Source: Enterobacteriaceae bacterium LSJC7 (GTDB lineage Bacteria > Pseudomonadota > Gammaproteobacteria > Enterobacterales > Enterobacteriaceae). Taken from it: a DNA stretch of 64,000 nucleotides. The notes beneath the pieces are model-generated. The model saw only the letters and a program-made list of their open reading frames with translations. It ran no database searches and had not been told where the DNA came from. The stretch lies in contig AMFN01000001.1 in the NCBI GenBank assembly GCA_000302695.1, positions 142,499 to 206,498 on the forward strand. The letters are read 5' to 3'. Made by a program: the position numbers and the translations under genes. This document shows, one piece after another, positions 57,814 through 64,000 of this stretch. Numbering within the stretch: the stretch's first letter is position 1; each line of letters begins with the position of its first letter.

Positions 57814-58992
57814 ATGGCAGAAACTTTTTTTCACGGCGCGCGCGTTCGGGAAAACACGGATCTGGTAACGGCAATCAACGATATTGATTCGACGGTAATT
57901 GGCATTGTTGCCGTTGCTGACGACGCCGACGCCGACCTGTTTCCACTCGATACGCCGGTGCTTATCACTCGCGTTAACAGCGTGCTGGGTCAGGCGGGTA
58001 AAACCGGCTCGTTATACAAAACGCTCAAAGCGATTTCCGATCAGTGCAGCCCGAAGGTAATTGTTGTTCGCGTTGCAGAGTCTAAGGAAAGCGGTGATAA
58101 AACGCAGTCGCAGCTGATTATCGGCGGCAATGATGATGCGGGTGGTTATACCGGAATGTATGCGCTGTTGACGGCTGAGCAACATACTGATTATCGGCCG
58201 CGAATCCTGGCCGTTCCCGGATATGACACAAAAGAGGTAACGGGGCAGCTGTGCGTGCTGGCGCAGAAGCTCCGCGCGTTTGTTTATGCGAGCTGTAGCG
58301 GCTGTAACAGCATTGCAGAAGCTAAGGCTTACCGCAAAACGCTTAACTATCGTGAGCTTATGCTTATCTGGCCCGATTTTATCGCCTACAACCCGCAAAC
58401 AGGTGCTGATGAAGTCTTCCCCGCTCCAGCGTACGCCTGCGGCCTGCGTTCAGCGATAGACATTAATCAGGGCTGGCACAAGTCATTATCGAACGTCTCA
58501 GTAAATAACGTGCTTGGAATGTCGCACGACGTTTTTTGGGCGCTCCAGGCTGAAGACAGCGACGCAAATGAGCTAAACGCGAATGAAATCACCACGCTGA
58601 TCAAGCGCGATGGCTTCAGGTTTTGGGGTAACCGCACAACAGATACTCAGGAATATATTTTTGAGGTCTACACACGTACGGCTCAGACGCTTGCTGATTC
58701 AATTGCTGAAGCGCAGTTCTCAACTGTTGATAGCCCTATGACGCCAGCCAACGTTAAAGACGTGGTAAGCGGTATTCAGCAGAAACTGCGCCAGAAAGTT
58801 ACAGCAGGCCAGCTTCTGGGCGGTGATGCGTGGTTTGACATTATCGATAACCCGGTAACCGGTCTGCGCCAGGGGCGCTGCGCGGTGAAGTACTCATACA
58901 CACCAGTGCCGCCGATTGAGGATCTGGATATGACACAGACCTTTACTGACCAGTATTTTGATAGCGCGTTTAGTTCGCTGGGAGGTGCGTAA
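57814..58992 (+). CDS. P2 gpFI-like contractile tail sheath protein
   Basis: A 392-residue sheath protein (P2 FI: 396). Conserved segments include MAETFFHGARVRENTDLVTAIND, an insertion domain with RILAVPGYDTKEV, and the C-terminal RCAVKYSYTPVPPIEDLDMTQTFTDQYF. Many copies form the contractile sheath around the tube. First gene of the rightward tail operon; the FII GTG follows its stop directly. Confidence 0.95.
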   Translation: MAETFFHGARVRENTDLVTAINDIDSTVIGIVAVADDADADLFPLDTPVLITRVNSVLGQAGKTGSLYKTLKAISDQCSPKVIVVRVAESKESGDKTQSQLIIGGNDDAGGYTGMYALLTAEQHTDYRPRILAVPGYDTKEVTGQLCVLAQKLRAFVYASCSGCNSIAEAKAYRKTLNYRELMLIWPDFIAYNPQTGADEVFPAPAYACGLRSAIDINQGWHKSLSNVSVNNVLGMSHDVFWALQAEDSDANELNANEITTLIKRDGFRFWGNRTTDTQEYIFEVYTRTAQTLADSIAEAQFSTVDSPMTPANVKDVVSGIQQKLRQKVTAGQLLGGDAWFDIIDNPVTGLRQGRCAVKYSYTPVPPIEDLDMTQTFTDQYFDSAFSSLGGA

Positions 58993-59505
58993 GTGGCAAT
59001 TCCTAAAATCCTGCGCCTTTTTACGCTGTTCGTAAACGGTGATAACTATCTCGGCAAAATTCCATCCGTTACGCTGCCGAAAATCACACGAAAAACCGAT
59101 GATTACCAGGGGGGCGGGATGTTTGGCGCCGTAGCTGTCGATCTCGGTCTGGATAGTGGCGGGCTGGATGCATCAATGGCAGTTGGGGGGCTTGAGCAAG
59201 CCCTCATCCTTGAGTATGGCGGCGGCATTGACGAGCTTCAGTTGCGCTTTGCGGGGGAGTTTTACACAGACGACGAAAGTGCGATTGCTGAAGTTCAGAT
59301 GCGCGGGCGTATCACCGAAATCGACATGGGTGAGGCGAAGCAGGGCGAGACGACAACGCACACCTACGCCATTAAAAACACGTATTACAAACTGACGGTA
59401 GACGATAAAGACCTGATCGAAATCGACTTGCTGAACTTCATCTACAAAATCAATGGTAAAGACGTTTACCCCGACCGGGTGCGCAGCGCGCTGGGCCTGG
59501 GCTAA
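58993..59505 (+). CDS. P2 gpFII-like major tail tube protein
   Basis: A 170-residue tube protein (P2 FII: 172). It begins at GTG (58993), immediately after the FI stop, with GGAGGTG upstream. The beta-barrel family features VTLPKITRKTDDYQGGGMFG and YYKLTVDDKDLIEIDLLN are conserved. Hexameric rings stack to form the inner tail tube. Confidence 0.94.
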   Translation: MAIPKILRLFTLFVNGDNYLGKIPSVTLPKITRKTDDYQGGGMFGAVAVDLGLDSGGLDASMAVGGLEQALILEYGGGIDELQLRFAGEFYTDDESAIAEVQMRGRITEIDMGEAKQGETTTHTYAIKNTYYKLTVDDKDLIEIDLLNFIYKINGKDVYPDRVRSALGLG

Positions 59506-59559
59506 TAAAACCTAAATTTAATTCATTGGCGGCACCCGGTGCCGCCCGGAGATAAAACG

Positions 59560-59865
59560 ATGACTGATGCCATCAAACTGACAAAACCACTGGTGCGTAA
59601 AAACTCAACGATTGACGAAGTGCGGATCACATCAGCTATTGAAGACGCAGGCGTACTGCGCGGGCTGCGCCTTTCAGATGTTCTCAATTTTGAGTTTGGC
59701 GCAACATCAACGCTACTTTCACGCGTAACGGCCCCCGCCCTAACCGCGTCTGAAATCAGCAAGCTGCACCCGCTTGACTTTATTCAGCTATCAGAGGCGC
59801 TGACGCCTTTTTTAGTGCCGGGGGGTGCTATCGAACCGAGCGAGAAGGTGACGGTGGAAGCGTAG
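59560..59865 (+). CDS. P2 gpE-like tail assembly chaperone (short form)
   Basis: A 101-residue phage tail assembly protein, the unshifted form of E/E'. It starts at ATG 59560 with GGAGATAA upstream; the conserved part is IKLTKPLVRKN...DVLNFEFGATSTLLSRVTAP. It acts with the shifted E+E' form as a chaperone on the tape measure. It ends with TAG at 59863-59865. Confidence 0.92.
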   Translation: MTDAIKLTKPLVRKNSTIDEVRITSAIEDAGVLRGLRLSDVLNFEFGATSTLLSRVTAPALTASEISKLHPLDFIQLSEALTPFLVPGGAIEPSEKVTVEA

Positions 59866-60017
59866 CGATACTGGCATTCGATACGGTTGAGGATTTGATA
59901 GCTGATATAGCTGCGGTTTTTCACTGGCCGCCCTCTGAGTTGTTCAGCATGAAAATCATCGAGCTGATCGCCTGGCGGGAGCGCGCGGCCGCCAGAAGCG
60001 GAAACGATGATGAGTAA
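59560..60017 (+). CDS. E+E' tail assembly chaperone by -1 frameshift
   Basis: The slippery heptamer T TTT TTA (59808-59814) is in frame (CCT TTT TTA). After a -1 slip the frame stays open to TAA at 60015-60017, adding 67 residues (AFDTVEDLIADIAAVFHWPPSE ... WRERAAARSGNDDE) for a total of 152. The extension has the PPSE-L and LIAWRERA motif typical of E' proteins. P2 uses T TTT TTG at the same place. A second possible slip, G GGG GGT, follows nearby. Its stop overlaps the gpT start. Confidence 0.87.
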
Positions 60018-62775
60018 TTTAAATATCCGCGTTGCGTTCAGCGCAATCGATAAATTCACCCGACCGGTTAGCGCCGCTCGCCAGAGTGCGGGCGGCCTTA
60101 CCGAGTCCATCAAAAAAACCCAAGCCTCAATTAAAAGCCTGGATCAGCAAAGCGCAACATTTCAGAAGCTGCGCGCGAGCACAAATGACACGGCGCGGAA
60201 ACTCACAACAGCCCAGCGGGCCGCTGCTGGATTGAGTCAGAGACTTGCCGAAACCGGCACGCTAACCGATGCGCAGCGCGCACGTCTCGACATGCTGCGC
60301 GGTAAAATTAGCACACTTACCACGGCCTATACCGCCCAAACCGCGAAACTGCGCGAAAGCGGCAGCGCGCTGCGCCAGCACGGCATAACCCTTACCAGTG
60401 GCAGCGGCACGATTCAGAGCGCTATTCGACGCACCGAGCAATACAACAAAACCCTCGAACGTGAGCGCCAGCAGCTCGCCGCGGTGACGCGGGCGCGGAC
60501 AAACTACGACAAGGCACAGCAAACCGCTGGCAAGCTCAAAGCGGGCGGCACGGGCGCGGTAGTTGGCGCTGTGGCCGCAGGCTATGCAGGTGGCCGCTTT
60601 CTGGCGCCTGCAATTGGTTTTGACGAGGAGATGTCACGCGTACAGGCGTTGACTCGTCTTGATAAAAGCAGTGAGCAACTGGCTGCACTGCGCGCGCAGG
60701 CGAAAAAGCTCGGTGCCGAAACAGCGTTTACCACCCGTGACGCGGCGAGCGGCCAGGCATTTCTGGCAATGGCGGGATTTACGCCGGAAGCCATACAGGC
60801 GGCACTGCCGGGCGTGCTCAACATGGCGCTGGCAGGCGGCATGGAGCTGGGCGAATCTGCGGATATTGGTTCTAATGTTCAGACGCAGTTCGGCATGAAC
60901 CCCGATCAAATGGACCGTATCAGCGATACGCTGACAGCCGCATTTACCCGCACGAATACCGACTTACGCCAGCTTGGTGAAACAATGACCTATGCCGGGC
61001 CGGTAGCCGCAAAACTCGGCATTGATTTAGAAACCGCAGCCGGTATGGCGGGCATGCTGGCTAACAGCGGTTTGCGTGGCAGTCAGGCAGGCACAGCACT
61101 AAGAGCCAGCCTGGCGCGCCTGGCTTCGCCACCAAAAAAAGCAGCAGACGCTCTGGCGGAAATGGGCGTATCCGTGGCCGATGCTAACGGCAAAATGAAA
61201 CCGATGGAGCAACTACTGCTCGATATGTATAACGCCACAAAAAAATATGGTGAAGTCGATCAGGTTTCGTTTTTCAAGGACATTGCGGGGGAGGAGGCTT
61301 TTGTTGGTCTGCAAACCCTGGTACAGAGCGCGGGCAGCGGCGCCCTGCAAAAACTGATTGGTGAGCTGAAAACATCCGGCGGAGAAGCTCAGGCAGTTGC
61401 GAAAAAAATGGCTGATAACCTCGGCGGCGATCTGAAAGAACTGGACAGTGCCTGGGAGGGGCTGCGTATTCAGTTTGAGGAAACGGCCGACGGTGCATTG
61501 CGTAAGCTCACGCAGGGGCTAAGCAGCGTTATTGGGCGAGTATCTGCGTGGTCGCGCGAACACCCGAAACTCACGCAGGGGCTGATTATTGCAACCGGCG
61601 GTGTAATTGCACTGGCTGGCGCAATGGGCGGACTTTCCCTGGTCGCCGGGGTGTTAATGGGGCCACTGGCAAAGCTGCGGCTTGGATTTGCATTGCTTAC
61701 CAGCAGTGCGGCGGCAGGCTTCAGCGGCCTGGCCGCGACTGCAACGACTGCGTTTTCTGCCATCACTGGAAGCGCATCGCTGCTGCTCGGCCCTATTGGC
61801 TTGATTGGCCTGGCGATAGTCGCGGCCGGGGCGTTGATCTGGCGCTACTGGGAGCCGATTAAGGCTTTTTTCGCAGGTTTTTTTAACGGAGTGGCGCAGG
61901 GCATTGAGCCGTTGCGAACGGCTTTTGCGCCGCTGGCACCGCTGTTTAACACAATAGGCTCGGCAATCGGCAGGGTGTGGAACTGGTTTAAATCACTGTT
62001 TGAACCCGTCAACGCATCAAAAGCTGCGCTCGACGCATGCAGCAGTGCTGGCGAGACGTTTGGCCGCGTGTTGGGTGCGGCATTCAGCGCGTTAATGCTT
62101 CCGCTCCAGGCCCTAATGAAGGGCATTGGCTGGATACTGGAAAAGCTGGGGCTAATACCTGGCGGCATTGATGCGGCACAGAAAAAAGCCGACACCCTGC
62201 GCGCGCGTGAGCCGGTAGCGTGGGAGTGGGATCCTGAACAGAAAAAAATGGTGCAGCGGGAATGGAAATGGGCGCCCGCCGAAAAGCAAAAAGTAACAAA
62301 AATAGCCAGCGCTTCGGAGGCATCAGCACCAACCATCACGGCCGGCACATTAAGGCGCGGTAATAGCGGATCTGATGCCAATGGGCGTAATTTAAAGAAG
62401 ATTGCTGACAACACTGGCGGCCTACTCAACGAAGAAAAAAAACGTATTGGGCCTGGCGACATTGTATTTAAAAACCTGCCAAAGGCCGAGGCAATACGGG
62501 GCGCATGGCAAGAGCCGCGCGTAATTGCACAGCAGTTGCCTCGCATCACCCCAGTAGTGGTGAGAGAGGCCGAGCGCGCACCGGTATTAAATGCGGCGCA
62601 GGTCATAAAAACGGAGCCATCAGCCAGGACATTTGCGCCTCACATCGAAATTAATATTCATGACGCAGGCACGCGCGACGCGCGAGAGCTGGCGCAACTG
62701 GTCGCCATGGCTGTGCGTGACGAAATGTCAAAATTGCAACGGGCGGGGCGTAGTTCATTTCTCGATCACGATTAA
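60007..62775 (+). CDS. P2 gpT-like tail tape measure protein
   Basis: A 922-residue tape measure protein, about 100 residues longer than P2 gpT. The N-terminal coiled coil (about 20-180) is followed by the conserved core DEEMSRVQALT ... ANSGLRGSQAGTALRASLARL (about 200-400), hydrophobic segments (about 520-620, GLIIATGGVIALAGAMGG) and a charged C-terminal part. It sets tail length and contacts the E/E' chaperones. ATG at 60007 or 60010; it overlaps the end of E'. Confidence 0.94.
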   Translation: MMSNLNIRVAFSAIDKFTRPVSAARQSAGGLTESIKKTQASIKSLDQQSATFQKLRASTNDTARKLTTAQRAAAGLSQRLAETGTLTDAQRARLDMLRGKISTLTTAYTAQTAKLRESGSALRQHGITLTSGSGTIQSAIRRTEQYNKTLERERQQLAAVTRARTNYDKAQQTAGKLKAGGTGAVVGAVAAGYAGGRFLAPAIGFDEEMSRVQALTRLDKSSEQLAALRAQAKKLGAETAFTTRDAASGQAFLAMAGFTPEAIQAALPGVLNMALAGGMELGESADIGSNVQTQFGMNPDQMDRISDTLTAAFTRTNTDLRQLGETMTYAGPVAAKLGIDLETAAGMAGMLANSGLRGSQAGTALRASLARLASPPKKAADALAEMGVSVADANGKMKPMEQLLLDMYNATKKYGEVDQVSFFKDIAGEEAFVGLQTLVQSAGSGALQKLIGELKTSGGEAQAVAKKMADNLGGDLKELDSAWEGLRIQFEETADGALRKLTQGLSSVIGRVSAWSREHPKLTQGLIIATGGVIALAGAMGGLSLVAGVLMGPLAKLRLGFALLTSSAAAGFSGLAATATTAFSAITGSASLLLGPIGLIGLAIVAAGALIWRYWEPIKAFFAGFFNGVAQGIEPLRTAFAPLAPLFNTIGSAIGRVWNWFKSLFEPVNASKAALDACSSAGETFGRVLGAAFSALMLPLQALMKGIGWILEKLGLIPGGIDAAQKKADTLRAREPVAWEWDPEQKKMVQREWKWAPAEKQKVTKIASASEASAPTITAGTLRRGNSGSDANGRNLKKIADNTGGLLNEEKKRIGPGDIVFKNLPKAEAIRGAWQEPRVIAQQLPRITPVVVREAERAPVLNAAQVIKTEPSARTFAPHIEINIHDAGTRDARELAQLVAMAVRDEMSKLQRAGRSSFLDHD

Positions 62776-62784
62776 GGGGTAATT

Positions 62785-63273
62785 ATGATGATGGTTTATG
62801 GGCTGTTCGTCTTTGAGCTGCGGACCGCCCCCTTTCAGCGGGTAACCCATTCAAAAACATGGCGCCATGTAAAAAACGAGCGCATCGCTCGCTCGGCAGC
62901 GTGGCAATACATCGGAGCTGGGGATGATCAGATAACTCTCGACGGGGTTTTATACCCCGAAATTACCGGGGGCAACCTGTCACTCACTGCGCTGACCAGC
63001 GCTGGCTACACGGGCCAACCCTGGCCGCTAATCAGCGGCGCGGGGCAAATTTACGGCATGTATGTACTGACCGGGCTTGACGTAACCAGGCAGGAATTTA
63101 GTCGTTATGGAGAGGCGCGAAAAATGGAGTTTTCACTCTCCCTACAGCGCGTTGATGAGGATTTGCGGGAGCGCCTCCAATCCTCATCATTGACGGAGCT
63201 AATGAGCAATTTGCGTAACGATGCCAGCAACGCATTTAACAGCGTTGGATCTGCTGTAGGGGCGCTTTTTTGA
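62785..63273 (+). CDS. P2 gpU-like tail terminator/assembly protein
   Basis: A 162-residue protein (P2 gpU: 159). The motif FELRTAPFQRVTHSKTWRHVKN and the FSLSLQRVDED segment near the end are typical of gpU. It acts in tail completion. Three ATGs lie in tandem (62785, 62788, 62791). In P2 the next gene is D; here the rightward operon ends and a convergent invertase gene follows after about 90 bases. Confidence 0.93.
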   Translation: MMMVYGLFVFELRTAPFQRVTHSKTWRHVKNERIARSAAWQYIGAGDDQITLDGVLYPEITGGNLSLTALTSAGYTGQPWPLISGAGQIYGMYVLTGLDVTRQEFSRYGEARKMEFSLSLQRVDEDLRERLQSSSLTELMSNLRNDASNAFNSVGSAVGALF

Positions 63274-63362
63274 TATTGAGCATAGCCATTTTTGACTGTA
63301 CTGCAGCGCATGGCCAGAAACGTCATTTATGACGGTACGGTCCTGATTACCGGCAAACACCG
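63274..63362. other. Space between gpU and invertase genes
   Basis: Eighty-nine bases between convergent ends. They contain a short hairpin CGTCAT (63321-63326) / ATGACG (63329-63334) and no clear T-tract terminator. This is one edge of the rightward FI-U block. Confidence 0.5.
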
Positions 63363-63914
63363 TCATTTCTGAACGGGATGATATTTATAAATTGTTTTTT
63401 CTGACACATCATAAATTCGCGCTAACTCTGCGCGCGAGTGACCGGCGGCGAGCAGGCGACCGATCTGATCCCAGGTTTCCGGAGACAGTTTCGGCCGTCG
63501 CCCTCCCACGCGTCCCGCTGCGCGAGCGACAGCTAAACCCGCACGGGTGCGCTCAACTATCAACTCACGCTCCATTTCTGCTAACGCCCCCATCACATGA
63601 AAGAAAAAACGCCCCATCGAAGTCGATGTGTCAATCGAGTCTGTAAGGCTTCGAAAATGCACGCCGCGAGAGTGCAGCTCCTCAATCAAAATAACCAAAT
63701 TTTTCATTGAGCGCCCCAGGCGGTCCAATTTCCAGACCACAAGCACATCCCCCTCATTTAACGCACGCAATGCGCGGCGTAAGCCTGGACGTGATGCTTT
63801 TGCGCCGCTCATTTTATCTTCAAAAATTAGCTCGCAATCTGCGCATTCCAGCGCTTTGCGCTGAAGATCGGTTGATTGGTCATTTGTTGATACGCGCATG
63901 TAGCCGATTTGCAC
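63363..63914 (-). CDS. Serine recombinase, Pin/Gin/Hin-type DNA invertase
   Basis: A 183-residue invertase. It starts at GTG 63914 (VQIGYMRVSTNDQ) with GGGGAGA upstream. The catalytic Ser9 and Arg7 are in YMRVSTND, and Asp and Arg residues of the active site are in VWKLDRLGRS; the long E helix carries MGRFFFHVMGALAEMERELI, and the C-terminal helix-turn-helix is ELARIYDVSEKTIYKY. Such enzymes flip tail-fibre segments in Mu, P1, e14 and some P2-like prophages to change host range. A crossover-like sequence lies 65 bases upstream, and the invertible segment is expected beyond 64000. Confidence 0.95.
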   Translation of the reverse strand: MQIGYMRVSTNDQSTDLQRKALECADCELIFEDKMSGAKASRPGLRRALRALNEGDVLVVWKLDRLGRSMKNLVILIEELHSRGVHFRSLTDSIDTSTSMGRFFFHVMGALAEMERELIVERTRAGLAVARAAGRVGGRRPKLSPETWDQIGRLLAAGHSRAELARIYDVSEKTIYKYHPVQK

Positions 63915-63978
63915 AATTTCTCCCCGCAAAAAACACTTAGTCTTAACGATGGTGGTGTGCACGATCAACCCTTGATTC

Positions 63979-64000
63979 AGATAGCAAACCTTCGTTTGGG
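63979..64000. promoter_or_regulatory. Probable invertase crossover site (hix/gix/pix-like), cut by window end
   Basis: AGCAAACC-TT-CGTTTGGG is centred at 63991-63992. Read on the minus strand, CCCAAACG-AA-GGTTTGCTATC follows the shared pattern of invertase sites: AAAC next to a two-base AA core, then GGTTT and an ATA-rich outer arm. It lies just upstream of the invertase gene, as in the gin, hin and pin systems. The last four or so bases of the 26-bp site fall outside the window. Confidence 0.6.

Larger units (their letters stand above)
56150..64000. mobile_element. P2-like prophage, one end (tail module), continues past window
   Basis: Ogr, D, FI, FII, E/E', T and U homologues plus a serine invertase make up the tail and late-control end of a P2-type phage. 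ogr is the gene nearest the host, as expected for the right end of a P2 prophage. The host junction must lie between the copA promoter (56149) and the terminator at 56227; no att core can be named without the other end. The inverted repeat GCTGAT (56161-56166) / ATCAGC (56184-56189) lies in this stretch. Integrase, capsid and lysis genes would be beyond 64000, so completeness cannot be judged. Confidence 0.88.

Noticed and set aside
57668-63362. Inverted repeats at both edges of the FI-U block that would explain the inversion
   Set aside because: Reading 57668-57813 against the reverse complement of 63274-63362 showed no convincing shared stretch; the mechanism stays open.

Overview
The window comes from a gamma-proteobacterium of the Enterobacteriaceae. 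Gene order and protein sequences follow the Escherichia coli 10-11 min region almost gene for gene: fadM / queC-ybaE-cof-decR-mdlAB-glnK-amtB-tesB-ybaY-atl-ffs / ylaC-maa-hha-tomB-acrBA-acrR-mscK-ybaM-priC-ybaN-apt-dnaX-ybaB-recR-htpG-adk-hemH-gsk-ybaL-fsr-ushA-ybaK-chiX-ybaP-copA. The backbone is GC-rich, and many proteins diverge moderately from E. coli. This suggests a relative such as the Cronobacter/Franconibacter/Siccibacter group or a nearby genus; the genus cannot be fixed from the sequence alone.

Four stretches depart from the E. coli order. (1) Positions 234-5905, between fadM and queC, hold a putative class II microcin locus. It has a CvaA/MchE-type membrane fusion protein and an overlapping CvaB/MchF-type ABC exporter with an intact C39 peptidase domain. 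On the opposite strand are two small genes whose products carry textbook double-glycine leaders followed by 53- and 55-residue cysteine-free peptides. No immunity gene is recognisable, and a nine-unit AAYCC pentamer repeat lies upstream of the export operon. This is the strongest candidate for an undescribed system. (2) Positions 18746-24900, after the 4.5S RNA gene, hold an AT-rich gene-poor stretch, two unrecognised genes, the smvR-smvA efflux pair with two matching operator dyads, a small membrane protein, a flavin-reductase-like protein and a GNAT acetyltransferase. (3) A PLP-dependent cysteine desulfhydrase-like gene sits divergently next to decR, and a small lipoprotein gene sits between adk and hemH. 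(4) From about 56150 to the window end lies the right-end tail module of a P2-like prophage (ogr, D, FI, FII, E/E', T, U, serine invertase). In it the FI-U block points away from D-ogr, unlike the single FETUD operon of P2.

The backbone works as several units. decR faces a putative cysteine-degrading enzyme, with an operator-like palindrome between them, and mdlAB encodes a heterodimeric ABC exporter. glnK-amtB has a clear sigma-54 promoter and upstream NtrC-type sites for nitrogen control. acrAB-acrR keeps the 24-bp AcrR operator. dnaX-ybaB-recR is followed by htpG with a classic sigma-32 promoter. copA has a CueR-type 19-bp-spacer promoter.

Three programmed -1 frameshift signals can be read: dnaX (gamma subunit), copA (CopA(Z) copper chaperone) and prophage E/E'. 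The Hfq-dependent sRNA ChiX is recognisable between ybaK and ybaP. No tRNA, rRNA operon, CRISPR array or complete insertion sequence was seen.
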